Assembly (NCBI GenBank): GCA_947095535.1
Contig: OX352774.1
Span: 170,002,200 to 170,066,199 of the forward strand
Direction of reading: 5' to 3'
From: Poecilobothrus nobilitatus
Lineage: Eukaryota > Arthropoda > Insecta > Diptera > Dolichopodidae
DNA length: 64,000 nucleotides
Position numbers and translations under genes: made by a program. How positions within the stretch are numbered: the first letter of the stretch is position 1; each line of letters opens with the position of its first letter. Of this stretch, positions 13,247-27,217 are shown one piece after another. The notes below the pieces were generated by a model, which saw only the letters and a program-made list of their open reading frames with translations, was not told the DNA's origin and did no database searches.

Positions 13247-14291
13247 TTAAACAAGGCAGCATGTAATACCACATGTTTTTAAAGGCTAAGGGGTACATTT
13301 TCAAAAGAATAATAAAAAACATTTTAGAATTATAACTACTTTTATATTAAAATTTGTGATTTTTCTTAAAATTTCTTCTATGGAAAAATAATTCTGAAAA
13401 TTAAGGGACATCATATCCGTTTCTTCAATTTTAAAGAAAATCTATTATAGTAAAGTTGAGAAAAATAGTTAACATTTATGTAAAAATATAATATTAGAAG
13501 TTTCATTTTAATGTCGTAAATTTGTACAAGTTCTAATAGCTAAAAAAAGTGTAAACAGAAACAAAGTAAAGTACAAAAATTTGCTAATGCTAATTAGTAA
13601 TGCTAATTCACAAAGATGCTCCTTTTTTAAAATTTTACTGTGGGAAATTTGCCACTAAAAGCAGGGATATGAAGAAAATAAATTTTCTGTTTACATAACG
13701 GTAAATTTAAATATTAAATAGTTAAAAAAAATTTATATTGGTTAATAAAATTTTAAAAAAAATTTCCTTTCATTTGGAGATTCTTAGATTGAAAAAATAT
13801 TCAGCAGAATTTGAGTTTGGTTTTTTCTCCAAACTGCGTGCGGTTCATAAAAACATTGTTCAATATTATAACTTTATTTTTATTGAAACCTAACCTTTAA
13901 GATTTTTTATTTAATATGGCAATAATGTAGAACATGTATATTAAAATTACGATATTAAAAATTACTAAAAACTAAGATTAAAATTGTGAGGAACAGTCTA
14001 AATTGGATGTTTGTAGAGTAAAAAAGTAGGTATTATGTAAAAATAATTAATATAAAGTTAAAAATATTATGTATTTTGATTAATTTATTAAGGAGATGCC
14101 GAAAATATATGAGAAAAGTAAAAGTTAACTACAAAGTTAACTATATATTATATATGCCATGGCTAAAATTCCATTTCTCCATCTTAAACTATGTCAAAGT
14201 AGAAAATTCAAAAAAATTGCTTTTAAAGATTTTTTTTTTTTTTTTTTTTTCTATTTCAAGTTAATAATTTAATTTTTTTTTTATATTTTAG
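13247..14291. other. AT-rich non-coding ending in a splice acceptor
   Basis: A weak family A trace is present near 13693 (ACATAACGGTAAATTTAAAT). The end is a long T-rich tract and TTTTAG acceptor at 14291 feeding the laminin exon. No other gene is seen. Confidence 0.5.
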
Positions 14292-14665
14292 TTCTTCGTT
14301 TATTATCAGGTGTACCAGATATTACAGAAAATGGCGGAATGTTTCCACCATTATTTAATATTGCATCAAGAGCAAAAATAACAGTAAATGCTACATGTGG
14401 ACAAAATGGCCCCGAAGAATATTGTAAATTAAGCGACTCAGATAAATTACATAAAGCTAGTAAATCATCACTATCAGATTTAAACTGTAATATATGTTCA
14501 AATTCTAAGTTTGTTACTAATGATGATGATAATAAATTTAAAAGTTATGCAATTGAAAATGTTCAAAATAATGGAAATACAATAGATAATGGCTGGTGGC
14601 AAAGTCCAACATTATTAAATGGTCATGAATATGAATACGTAACAATTACAATTGATTTAAAACAG
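14292..14665 (+). CDS. wb: Laminin alpha (wing blister type), exon with first half of LN domain
   Basis: This exon encodes the start of a laminin N-terminal (LN, domain VI) domain. Laminin alpha chains pair with beta and gamma chains in basement membranes, and the LN domain mediates network polymerisation. Visible signatures are MFPPLFNIASRAKITVNATC, then GPEEYCKL, a C-x2-C pair, WWQSP and EYVTITIDLKQ, which match alpha-1/2 chains rather than beta or gamma. The acceptor is TTTTAG at 14290-14291 and the donor is CAG/GTATGT at 14666. The reading frame starts at 14294 after two bases of a split codon, and the exon gives 124 whole codons ending in phase 0. A second possible acceptor lies about 19 bases further in. 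There is no signal peptide, so at least one upstream exon is missing. The join to 52380 reads LKQ/VFQI, exactly as expected for the family. Confidence 0.9.
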
Positions 14666-17600
14666 GTATGTTTAATTATTTACAAAAAAAAAATTACTGT
14701 TGTTAATTAACTTTATTAAATCAAAATAACTATATATAAACAATAAATATTAATACATTTTTCTACATAATTTTGACAATTTTTCGTGATTGGTTTGGTG
14801 TAAAATCAATTCATGATAAGTCGTTAATTAAGTAAACGACATATAAGGAAGATTAATTGAATGTTCTTTTAAGGGCAAAACAACTTCTTTCCAATTTTTT
14901 TTTTTATATTTAATATCTTTTTGATTAAAATCATATTCAGTTTTATTAGAAAATATATAAAAATACATACATACATAAGTATATTCTCCTGATAATTTAT
15001 TTCAAAGATAAATAATTTTAAACGTGATGGAATTTTTGGTGACGCTTTAGTTAAATAAATTAAAAGTACTATGCAAGTACAAGTTGAGATCTCCCCAATC
15101 AACACTGAAAGAACACTTTTTATTTTTTTTTTATGTTTTGAAAAAAAATTAAATTTAAAAAAGGAAAAAACAACAAATTATAATTGGAAAAAAGAAGGAA
15201 AATTCCTTTTACCAAAAATGGTGAAAATCGTAAGGAATCGAAATCAGAATTGAAAGAATACCAAACAAAAAAAAAACTAAAATTGTAATTGTTAACCAAT
15301 GTAACCAACTAAACTAGAATGACTAAAAATTATTGGAAACGAGAATTTTGAATTTTTTCCTTTATAATTTAAATAACATTGGAATAAAAAGAGACTGATA
15401 CTAAATGAAATTTTACAAAAATGGAATTACTTGAAATAATTAAATAGAAAATCAATTGATAAAATTGAATATAAACCTAATGCCAATTTAGAATCTTTTT
15501 TTGATATTATTTTTCACATATCCATATAGAAGTTATAAATTCTTTATTTTCTTTGTCCAGAAGATGATGATTTTAAGATTCCTAGGCACAGATACACATT
15601 TAATGTTTTGTTTTCTTTTTTTTTTTTTTTTTTAGCTATAGATCAGACAATTCAATGTTTAATATATTGATTTTTCATAATATAAAGATGCTCTTTCAAA
15701 AAATTTAAAATTAAAAAGAAATATTTTTTTATATATTTTCTGTTAAAATTAATTTAGCAACCTAATGAATCATTATGAATTCCATGAACTTATACTCATT
15801 TCAGCTATAAATCATATTTCTTTTATTAAAAAAAAAATGCAACCAAAATGCATCTCGAATTTAGCGAAATACATAAAAGAATATGTATATAAAAAACTAT
15901 GATTTCGTAAACAAATCAAAAATAAAGTAAATAATAAAGAAAATAAAGAATAAAAAAAACTTTAAAAATATCATTGATGCCTGTCAATATTGTATTTACC
16001 ATAAGTCTATCAGTTAATCAATTGGAATTATTTGTAAAACCTTCTTTCATATCCGCAAAAGACAAATATGTATATATAAAACCAGATAGTTAGCCTTTTT
16101 TTTTTTTATGTCTTTCGTTTATTTAAGTATAACAGAAGGGTCAGTTAATAATCATTTCTAATGGCATTTCATACATTAATAAAAATATTTTTTTTAAATT
16201 TATCTTATTTAGAAAATTTGCGATAGTTATATTGCACTTTAGTTTATAATAATTTAGTATTATTGTTTTTTCTTTGTTATTTCCAATTTCATAATTTACT
16301 GTAATAAACTAATAATAGATTTAACAAAGTTTGATTCTTTTTATCTTCTTGGAATTGAATATTAGAAGTAAAGTAATATTATTGTAGAAAGACAAGATAC
16401 AAAATGAAATTCGGTCAAGCAAATGTCATCTAATGCAATGTTGAAAACGTTAAAAAAACAAAAGAAAACTTTATAATAAATACTATTTTATACACATTCA
16501 TAGTGCATACTATAATTTCTTGTAATCTGTCAATCAAATTGCTATGACGAGTCTTTGTTATAAATTTAACAAGTAAAAAAAAAAAACGAAACCACTGTAT
16601 AAACTGAACCAGAATCTAAAATGAATTAAAATGATTATATTATACATATACATACATATGTATGTCTACATATAAACCAATCAATTATTTTTTTTTTTTT
16701 AAAGTTCATACAATATATTGGTTATGGGAACTATTTTTCTAACTAAAACTAGGAAGTCTTGTATTGGAACTTAAATGGCAAAAAAAAAAAACAACAAATT
16801 GCAAATTCTTATAAAAAAAAAAAAAAATTTAATAAAATCGTGATGCTATGAAGAGATTTGATTCAATATTAAATTCAGCTCATTATATTTTAGTTATCAA
16901 TACATACTTAAAATGTTTTAAATTTAAAATTTTTATAAATCTTAACAATTTTTTGAAAAAAAAGTTTTTCACCTTCCAAATTCTTTAAATACTATATTAT
17001 AAGTAGATAAAACATAAACAAATTATTCCAGAAAATCGTGAAAAAATAAATTGCGTAAATATTTGAATCAAACAATTGATAATAATTCTGATATTCAATT
17101 TCGGATAGATTATTGGTTTTAATATAAAAAATTAAACTTGTTATTATGATATTGCAAAAAAAACATGAACTGGACTAATAATAATTACTATTATGGCATT
17201 TAACAAAAAATAAAAAAATATATTGAAATAGAGTCCCATATTGACGATAGAGTCCCATATTGTATATCTATGTATCTATCGTTCAATCGGCTATTGTATA
17301 TGTATACATATATAATTTCCTTTTTCTAATGTTTCAGATATTTTCATGCAGAAACTGAACAAAAACTAAAACAAAAAAAAAATCGTCTGAATATGGAAGA
17401 GTATACCTATATCTAATACTATGCATGTTCCGTATTTGGAAGCGATTAATGAAGCAATTACCTGTAGATTTTTGTGGCATGCATGATCGTCACAATTCGT
17501 TTGAAAACAAAAAAAAAAAATTACACAATATACCGTTTCATTTTTTGTTGTTGTTAAAAAAAAAAATGAACTAAATTAGACGCCATAGTCATCAATTTTC

Positions 17601-20266
17601 GCTATTGCCACCGCCGCCACTAACATTTTTCTTATTTTAATCTTTAAATGCAAAACACTAAAAAAATCCTACATTAGGTAAAGCAATGTGGTTGGGTGTT
17701 TTGTTTTTGTTTTTGTTAAGAATGTAAATGGATGAAATGCAGAGAATTTGCCAAATCTGATTTTTTGCAAATATATTTTTTATTTTGGTTTTTTTTTTTT
17801 TTGAAGCGGCGCATATTTGAGAATTTTCCAGTTTTGTTTGGTTTTTTTCTTGTGGTTTTATTATGGTTTTACATTGACTACTTTAGTAAGTTGTTGAGAA
17901 ATGCTCATTACCGTTGAAATTCCCCAAAATGTGCAAAGAAAATTGTCTCCAATAAATATATTATATACATATATAGTATGGCCGGGTATATGATAGTTAG
18001 ACTAAAACTTTTTTGCTAAAAGAAATTTATCCTAAAGCTATTAGACAAAAAAATACTTACAGCAAAATGTCACTTTACAAAAAAGACTACATATTTTCAG
18101 AAAAAAAAGACATTTAATAAAATGACATTTACCAAAACAATAATAGGATGCAGGAATAGAATTTGTTGTAAAAAGTTTAAAAATAATGATTTTCGACAAT
18201 ATCTGTATAAAGTGGACAAATTAACATAGTGACGTAGTAAGCTTATAATCATCAAACACCATCGTTCCAATCCTTTTTTAAAACTTATTTTGGCTATATC
18301 TAAGGTATCTTCTGTAACGTTTAATCATCGAAGCGAATCTTTTTAGAACTTTATTCTGAAATAACGAAATATTTATTATAGATTTCTAAAGTTGGATCTT
18401 GTGAAAAATATTATTTGACAAGTGACATATTCGATAAATATACTGATATGGTGTTTTTGCTAAAATGAAATTTGTAAAATAAGAGATTATCCCATTAAGT
18501 AGGAGGAGGAGTTTGATATAGGAGTTTAGGCGAATTAGGAGTTTGATATATAAAATTTGCGATCTGAACTATTCCCATGTATTATGTGTAGTTACCTATG
18601 CTATATAATGTTTAAAGTCATTACAATATGTGGTATGTATAAAAAAAATTGTTTAATTCGATTTTTTTGATCCTTTGTTTGCAAAAACTAGATATTTTTT
18701 TTCATGTTTTTAAATTTTCATCCTGTTAACGAATATTTACAGATAACTGGATGCGGTGTATTATGTGGTTATTTTAATTATAATTTTTGTTTTTTTTTTG
18801 TTAGTAACTCTTGATGATAACATTTGTGTTAGTGGTTACTTGTTACAGCTCTTTGGTTAAAAACAAAGAATCTTAGTGGATACAGGTATAATTTACATAA
18901 TCCGATATTTGATTGAAAATAAAAATACATGAACCTACATACATATGTGTACATATGTGTGTAAAAATTTTAATTGGATTTTAATGTAATTTTTAGAAGT
19001 ATTTCTATATAATATAGTACCTATATAATTTTTTAATTTGCTTAAAGTCTTATTAGAATGGAAATCTGTAATTAAAGTTCAATTAAGATAATCATTATAT
19101 TTTCTTCTTCCCCAACATATTTAAAAAAAAAAAACTTAGCTGGTGTTTTGTTTTTGTAGAAGTATGTACAACACTAATTATGAATTTATAGTAAGATTTT
19201 AATTTTGTATATTTGTTTTTTTTATAAATATTCATTATAAATTATGTATGCACATATGTACATATATAAATATTATTATTTTCACAATTGATTGAACTTT
19301 GTTTTTGGAGTTTTAAAGAATTTAAACAAATCTCAACATAATGATATTTTCTTCTCGCTCTTTATTACCTTTTTTTTAGTTGTAATCAAAATAAGCTGCT
19401 TTTCTTTTTTAATACCTCTTAACACCTGTACATTACAATTCATCATTTTTTTTAACCAAAAAAAAAAACAAAAAAAAAGTCTTTTATAAGTACATTAATC
19501 TCTCATTTGCACCTACAATATAAAGTTAAAAATAACTATTATACCTCTTAAGATAACATCCAGTGTGCCAAAAGTTTGTCATTACGACACATTATAAATT
19601 TAACTGCTGTAGAACAGCACGCACTTTAACTATTTTACTTATATTCTCAGTTTTTTATCACTTTCAATAGTTTTTTTTTTTCAAGTTTTCATTTTTACCT
19701 GAGGCGTATAACTTAAGCGTCATTTAACTTAATAAAAAACAAATTAATATTAGATTTAGGAATTTATTTTAAGCATATTTTATAAATCTGATTATTTTGG
19801 AAGTAAAATTAATATCTAATTTTCTTCACAGTTTTTGTTATGTATGTACATATGTTATTAATATATGTATGTATAAGATAAAATATGATATGATATTATG
19901 ATTGAACTTTTTGTTTTAGTAAAATCTTTAAGGTACAGACTACAGACAGCCATTTATGCAATTTTTTTTTAATTTTAATTGGAAAAATTTAGATTTGGAA
20001 TTTTACATTTTTTTTCCTTATTTTTTTTATCGAAAAATGTACGTACATATGTCGAAGTTCATAATGAAACAAATCACATTACTGTATCCGTCATTATTTC
20101 ATCTGATCGCTTGTTTGTAAAATGAAATAAAAATCATAAAAAAAATTTAACTTTAACGTGAACGGTATAGAGAATAGACTATAGATTATGATTATTATAT
20201 ATATTAATTCAAAAAAATCAACAAATGGGAAAAAAAGTAAAAAAAACAAACAAAATACACATTTTT
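14666..20266. other. First 5.6 kb of the 37.7-kb laminin intron
   Basis: The intron runs 14666-52379 with GT-AG ends and separates two halves of the LN domain in phase 0. In this first part I see only AT-rich sequence, A/T homopolymers and short TACATA-type microsatellites (for example about 16645-16670). No supportable gene or RNA is seen. Confidence 0.55.
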
Positions 20267-20904
20267 AGCACATTTCCAAAAAAAATTTGGAAAAATGTGC
20301 CTATTAGTTTCATTCTGTCCGTCCGTCTGTTTATAAAACTTTTACACCGTAAAAGACAGAGAAAAACAATTTTAACTATGGGTAGGTCTCATAAAAAAAA
20401 TCAATGTTGTAGAACATTACGGAGCTGCAGCTCCTCCAACTTTGAAAAAGCCCTATTTTTAAATGCGTATATTTAATGTTTTACTTATAACATTTTTCAA
20501 CTCAAATTTTGCATGATTTTTCTACCTTCATAATCCGGTACAGTTTTAGATAGGAACTTGAATTTTGAGATAAGAAAAAACTTTTAGAAGTAGTAATAAG
20601 TTTTCTCAGAATTTTTTTTGTACCACCTCCTGTTTAAGAGCTATTAGGGCTGAAAAATTGAAAATTTGCTACTTTTAGACACCTGTAACTTAGGCACCTG
20701 TGCAATTTTTCTTCGGCAAGACATAAAAATTAAAGCTTTACGTGTGTTAACGGTTTTTCTTAGTTATATAGGGTTCCGGACTTACAGCCCCTTAAAATTG
20801 CAAAATAGACCTATTGTCACATTTTTATTATATAAAATTTTCAAATTTTGGTGCAATTCACAATTTTAAATAGTTTGTATTATCTTGGTTTACATTCTGC
20901 CTTG
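20267..20904 (-). repeat. Family A repeat, single-module copy
   Basis: In reverse orientation it starts at CAAGGCAGAATGTAAACC (20887-20904) and ends at the GGAAATGTGCT terminus (20267-20277). It includes AACTTAGGCACCTG, the GTCCGTCCGTCTG tract and GGGTAGGTCTCAT. It has one copy of the internal module of about 500 bp, whereas the long copies have two. Confidence 0.8.
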
Positions 20905-21651
20905 TTTTTTTTTTTTTAATTTTACCGTTAAATCTGAACAGTACCGTTCATACGTATGGTTTTTAAGTGAATCGAAAAAAAAATTACATATAATAAGTAT
21001 TGATTAGGTTAAAAATGATGTTTTTGGTATTTGTAGAGTTTTAAAAAAAAAATTTAATGTTTATAAATACACTTTTGATATTTATTGTTGTTTTTTTTTC
21101 TATTTTCCCTTTTTTTTTATCAAATTTTGTTTATTTTTGTTTATTGTATACGTTTGTTTTCATTTTGTTGCAGTTGTTGATTAGAGTATAACATACTACA
21201 CAGCTTAATGTAGCATAAATAAAGCATAATGAGGAATGAATATTTTTTCTTTTAATATCACATTATTATGTTATTGTGTATATACAAATTACAAACGTTG
21301 TTATTAACTTATTGGTTTTGTTTGAATTTTTATATATACAATAGGTACATAGATAAAAATACAATGCTTTCTTCAATTTTTTTTTTTGATTTTTGTTTTT
21401 TTAATTATTTGGAAAAGGTTTCAAAAGGTGATTGGTAGTGAGAATGGGAAGTAAAACAAAATTAATTGATTCAAATGAATGAAATGAATAAAATCTTTAA
21501 ACTCATTTTTTGAAGAAACTCATAAGTTTTGTACCCACTTCTCGACAAACTCCTTGTTAATGCTATATCAAAAAAAATACTACTTTATTAAACACTTATT
21601 TTATCTTTACTAATATTTGGCTATCTCTGTTGAGGAAAGTGTGCATAAGTT
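20905..21651. other. AT-rich intron, nothing recognised
   Basis: Poly-T runs and AT-rich DNA. No gene or named repeat. Confidence 0.5.
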
Positions 21652-21849
21652 CATTTGAAAATGCTACAAGTCCAACAAAACAAATGTTTAAAGCTGATTT
21701 ACCACAAAACTTTTTACTACAATACACACAGACTACATGTATTAAGCAAAATACAAACTATAGAAAAAATTATTCAATCAAGGAAAATCACATTCGAAGA
21801 GTCGTGCGAATTCTTATCAAATTCTTTGATCGAGGCACTTTTAAAATAA
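21652..21849 (+). mobile_element. Non-LTR retrotransposon ORF2 C-terminal remnant (possible)
   Basis: The frame ending at the stop at 21847-21849 reads LQVQQNKCLKLIYHKT, NTHRLHVLSKIQTIEKI and ESCEFLSNSLIEALLK. This resembles the tail of jockey-type ORF2 proteins (an LQ-x-x-QNK-x-L-x-L-I block, then a conserved helix and a final N-x-L-I-x-x-L). A stop at 21646 cuts the frame upstream. It is too short to assign to a family with certainty. Confidence 0.4.
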
Positions 21850-24174
21850 CAATTCAGTACTTCCAATTCCTTCAAAATTTTATACTTAACTAATAGCCTA
21901 TTATTTTATTTTATATTTCTGTTTTAACTTTTCTTTTGTTGAAGGTGTTAATATCAAAATTCGAATTATCCAAAAATATTCAGGTGTAACTGTAAATCAT
22001 TAATCTAATTTGAAAAATTCTTGTTCTTTTCTTCATAATTGTACATATAACAATTAAAAGTAGAATATTTAAATTTGTACAATGTACCTATGTATATGTA
22101 ATGAAAAATGAAGAAAAATAAATTTTATATAAATTAAATACCTATAAGTTTTCTAACTTTAATGAGTTCATAAAATTCACAAGGTCTAAATTTTTTTATT
22201 AAGATCTACATACATCCATACATACATAGTACATACATATGTGTATCATTTCTCGAACTAGAATATTAATATCGTGATTTGAGGATTGCGCTTGAGTGGA
22301 TTATATTTTTATAAATCAGTTTAAATTCATCACTTATAATCAAATAAGTTATTACAACTTAACAGTGGCAACACAAGCCTTCCTTCCTATATACATACCT
22401 ACATACATATGTATTTTGGTTATCGTTAAAAAAAGTAACCTAGAATTTTCTTTTATTGAATACCAATATCAAATGCATCTATAGGTACATATTTACATTT
22501 AACGTTAATATTTAATGAAATTTAAATTTTGGTTTCCTAGTTATAATAATATTTTTAAAACACAACATTCCATTCAAATGGTCGAATTTTTTTTTTTATT
22601 GTATACATAAATACATACATACGAGTATAACAAAAATTTCTAATTTTTAATCAATGTTTTAATTTGACGTGTTCATTTATGTCAATAATATTTTCAAAAC
22701 TTAAAAACGAAAAAATTTGATTTTCTAGTTTTCCAGTGAGTTTATGTTTTTATTATTTTAATTATTTTTGTTTTTATATCTTCTGAAAATATTTTTGTTT
22801 AAAGATTAGGGGAAGATTTTTTTTCTTGTTTTTTTTTCTCAAGTTCTTAATTTTAAATATTTTTCTTGTTAAAAGTCTGTTGTTTGTCAATAAAAAAAAT
22901 AAAAAAAATAAAAAATACTCAAATTTCGAACTCACTTATACACGTCATTTAGAAAGTTTCATAAAACCAATCGAAATTCTAACAAATCATTTGATAATTG
23001 CATTTCAATGCACCCATCTTTGCCTCGTTTTCTATAAGAGCTCATAATTACAATAGTAATTTTCACAAATTAGACGCGAACAACGAATAAATATACGCAC
23101 CAAGTCCTTATGATTTCATTATTTTTCGATTTCAACATTCCAGAATATGGTTTCCATCTGGGATATTTATTTTGGAGTTTATTTTTTTTATTTGTTTTTC
23201 GATCTTTACCTGATTGTGGCGGATAATTTTTTTTTGAAGTTTTTTTTTTTAGAAAAAAAAATTTTTTTGTTATTTTTGTATGTTACAATCGTTGATCAAA
23301 ATTTTAATTTAGTATTTTTTATTTTTAAATATTTTTGTTTTTTCAATCGGTCGTAATGTATAATTCTTATCTTTTTAAAATTGATTATTCAAAACAACTT
23401 ATGATAATAATTTTCTTATTAATTTTTTTTTTGAATAATTTATAATTCTTTAAGAACCAATTGAATTTAGTATATTTGTTATTCATTGATTGTGTCGACA
23501 TCATATAGGTATATTATAAAACATAAAATTTCGTGCTAAATGTGTAACATGTACATATGTATGTATAAAAAGTTTTGGAAGTACCATTCATTGAAAAAAT
23601 TCTAGTAGTTGAGTTGATAGTCAGAAGTGTGACATTTTCAAGTGACGTGAAAATTTATTGGAACAAATTAAAGTCAATTTTAGAAAATTTCAAAAATGTT
23701 TTCTTTATTATAATTATGACAATTTTTTCCCTTTCAATTTTTATATTATACAATTTTGTTTTAATGGAAAATTAAAAAAAAAAAAAAAAATAGAATAGTG
23801 TAAATAATTAACACATTATTGTTAATGAGTTAAAAGGTGCGAAGAAGATTTCAAAAATAAAAGAAATATTATATAATTATATCTACCAAAAGAAAAAAAA
23901 ATAAAAAAAATTATTCCGGAAAATTAAATTTCTGAATAAAATTAACAACTGGAATGTTGTTTTTTCTCCTTAATGAAAATTGATGAGTTACACAATTTTT
24001 TTTTTTTAATTTTTAATTTTGGGTAAAAAACATTATATGTAGTTCTCACTTTAGGATTTGAAATTTAATCTCACTATGACTAATTAAAGATAGGATAATA
24101 ATCAAAGAAGATAAAAGTCCATTTTAAAAATTCACCTTTACAAAACTACATAGGGTTACATAGGTATACATAAA
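21850..24174. other. AT-rich intron, nothing recognised
   Basis: TACATA-type microsatellites (about 22205-22245, 22385-22412) and poly-T runs. No gene recognised. Confidence 0.5.
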
Positions 24175-24292
24175 TGTGGACAGGAAATTACATTGTAAAT
24201 ATCGTAAGGCGGAATAACTGTTCGAGCCCACACTCCCTCGGTGTTTACAGCATATTTTCTGCGCTCTTACCCACTAGGCCACCGAGGCCCCC
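24175..24292 (-). mobile_element. tRNA-derived SINE, family 1
   Basis: On the minus strand the head reads GGCCTCGGTGGCCTAGTGGG then TAAGAGCGC (an A-box-like stretch), with CACCGAGGGAGTGTGGGCTC and GAAC in the B-box position. This is a tRNA-like promoter arrangement. The head and the following TTCCGCCTTACGAT segment match the plus-strand copy at 27218-27419. The two copies make SINE identity more likely than an isolated tRNA pseudogene. Confidence 0.65.
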
Positions 24293-24302
24293 TTTCTTTT
24301 CT

Positions 24303-25010
24303 TTATTTATTTATTTCAGTTTTTAATTAAATCGGTAAATTATTACAAAATACTTCATAAAATAATTCTAAACATTCATATTAATTATGTAGGAATCTAA
24401 TTTAATACAGGTGTATAATTATCGTTTGCAAAGCAAATATTTTCGAAACAAATATTTCGGAAATCTAGTTGGATCATAATAAATTAGTTTAATAGTCTTC
24501 TCATTCAGAATATCTAACTTATTTAACAAATTTTGTGGAGCTCTACACCAGATAGGATTCAGATATATTATATTTGACCAATATGTATAGAGTTGAAGAT
24601 TATGTATAAGGCTTTTTTGGAGAAAAATTAAGGGGCTTATTTTTTTAATTATAAAATTAATATGATTGTACCAATTGATGATTGCTATCTAAAGTTCATC
24701 CTAAGTAGTTGAAGTTCTTTGATATTTCTATTATTGTGTTATTATAAAAGTTACTAAAATTGTTGAAAGTTTTATTTTCGTAAAGCAGGATCTTACTTTT
24801 TAGAACTTGTTCATTACTGAGTCATTTTTCTATTATAATGAAATCATGTTTAATAGAACTCTTTAAGCCCTCCTCAGAGCTTTTAGAAAATTTAATTACT
24901 CCGTCGTCACCATAAAATTGAACTAATCCTTTCAAAGATAGGCGCGAGATATCACCTATATTTAATTTAAATAAATCCGATCCTAAAACTGATCCTACTA
25001 AACTTTTTCA
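24303..25010 (-). mobile_element. Jockey-like reverse-transcriptase remnant
   Basis: On the minus strand one frame gives a GSVLGSDLF block (the SVLGP-LLF motif of RT), then FYGDDGVIKF (the YADD catalytic box, here YGDD), then a stop. Further on the C-terminal part gives NPIWCRAPQNLLNKLDILN and RKYLLCKR before a stop. This order is that of jockey-clade ORF2. An A-rich AAATAAATAAATAAAG tail lies at its 3' end (24303-24322), directly followed by the SINE head on the same strand. Stops and frame changes show it is dead. Confidence 0.8.
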
Positions 25011-25732
25011 TGAAAATTAAATAACATTAAATATCTCTAATCAATTATTTTTTGTTATTTTTTTTTATTCAAATTAAATAATTTAATTTGATAATTTAAT
25101 TAAAACAATAAACAAATAAATTGTATGCAAATTGGTGTTTATTATTTTCTAAAAAAGATTTATTATGTTTCAGTTTTGGAAAAAAAGGTTGAAGTTAAAT
25201 TATTAACTTTTGTTTTTACATAATATTTTCTTTGTATTTTTTCTCAAATATTTGAATTATTAATGTGGTAAAATCAATCAATTTCTATAATAATCGAAAA
25301 GTTATTAAATTCTTAAGGCAATCATTTATTTTACTGAACTTAAAAGGGAATACATATTAGCATATAGTGAAATCTTGTATAAATTCTAGATTTAGTGGAA
25401 ATTCATTTGTCAGATTGTTTTTTTTTGTTGTTTTTATAATCTTAAAAAGTAATTATTTAATTAAAAATTATACAGAGTTGACAGCAAAAGGGTTTTCAAT
25501 TGGCATTTATAATTTTTAATTTTCTTTTTGTTATTGTTATTGTTTTTTTTTCTTTTTTTTTTGCTTTCTGGTGTTGCATATGCAATAAACTAAAAAACTG
25601 ACAAGATTACACTTGGCAATGTGTATTTGTATATAGCTGATGTTCTTAAAAATATAAAATTAAATTAAATCATTTGAAGAAGATACAAAACTATGGGTGG
25701 TCTGGTCTCATCCATAATTTTTTCTCCTTTTT

Positions 25733-26370
25733 AGCACATTTCCAAAAAAAAATTCAAAAAATGTGCCTATTAGTTTTACTATGTCCGTTCGTCCATCTGC
25801 CCGTCTGTTTATAAAACTTCTACACCGTTAAAGATAGAGAGAAAAATTTGTAAATCTTTTGTAAAGCAATTTTTAAATTTTACAATATTTTGTAATTTAT
25901 TATTTAAATTAACCGATATGTGAAAACCAAATTTAGCATGATTTTTTTACCTTCATAACTGCGGCACGCTTTTAGGGACTTGACATTTTGAGCTAAGAAA
26001 CAACTAAGTTTCCTTAGAAAATTTTTTTGGACCATCCTCTGTTTATGAGCTATTAGGGCTCAAAAATTTGCTATTTTTAAACACCTATAATTTAAATATC
26101 TGAATTATGTCTGTACACATTTTTCTTTGGAAAGACATAAAAATTAAAGCTCCAGTAATATATTTATAATATACCGTTAACACACGGTTTTTCTTAGTTA
26201 TTAGGATTCCGGAAATAGAGTCGCTCAAAATTGCAAAAAATTCCTATTTTCACATTTTTTCTTATTGTATGAAATTTTCAAATTTTTGTGTAGATTCACA
26301 ATTCTAAATATTTTGTATTATCCTTTAAAAATGTGCGCTTTTAAAAACCGTTGATTTACATTCTGCCTTG
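25733..26370 (-). repeat. Family A repeat, single-module copy
   Basis: It runs from the AGCACATTTCC end at 25733 to the TTTACATTCTGCCTTG end at 26370, with GTCCGTTCGTCCATCTGCCC, CTTCTACACCGTTAAAGAT and GCTATTAGGGCTCAAAAA in between. It is organised like the 20267 copy. It has no coding capacity. Confidence 0.8.
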
Positions 26371-26653
26371 TTATTTTTTGTTTTACTGAAAAATCTTATA
26401 AAACTAATATAAAAAGTTGTGGCTAAAATTTAAATAACCAAATAAGGTATAAAATTATTAAAGTGAAAATGATATTTCAGTCTCTAAATTAATTGTACAA
26501 TTTTTTGTTAATGAATTTGAGACTAAAATAATTTTAAATATTACAAAATAAGGGAGGCAAACAGACATATAACAAAAACCGTTTTACAAAATGGACTTTT
26601 GAAGAAAAGAAAAACCATTTACGAAAACATCTGCAATAAAACGCCATATCCCA

Positions 26654-26689
26654 ATATATGTAGGTATATAATATATACCTACATATATA
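26654..26689. repeat. AT-rich palindrome
   Basis: ATATATGTAGGTATATA is followed after a few bases by its exact reverse complement, giving a potential hairpin of 17-bp arms. It is probably a TACATA-type microsatellite product. Confidence 0.6.
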
Positions 26690-27217
26690 TATATAATGAA
26701 GAAAAATTTTTTTTCAATCATTTTGATTTTTTTAACTGTTTGGAAAAAGCAGACATATGTTAAGATAAATTGCATTTTATCTACTCGTAGAATTGTTACG
26801 CTTAAAGAAGAAGTTTTTTTAGGTTTATAATACGATATTTTACAGTTTGGTTGGTTTAATGTTTTACTGTACGAATGTATAACTTTGGACTTAAAACAAT
26901 ATATTTAATAATTTAAAACAACAGCAATGTCAATGCAGGGTTTAAGAGTAAAATAGGATTTCAATAGTTTGGTTAGCATAGGGTTTTCAGGGTAGCCTCA
27001 ATGTTTTTTAATACAAGTATGAGATATGTCAAAATTATAGAGAACTGAGAAATGCTATTCAATTTGACATAGGGTAACAGAAATACTAGAAATAACTCTA
27101 ATTTTTATCTTACCCTGTTCATAAGTCAGAATTCAGAACTGAAAAACAAAAAAACCATAGTTTGCACATTTGTTTAAAAAATTATAATAAATTAGCGCTC
27201 GAATTAAAACATTGATA

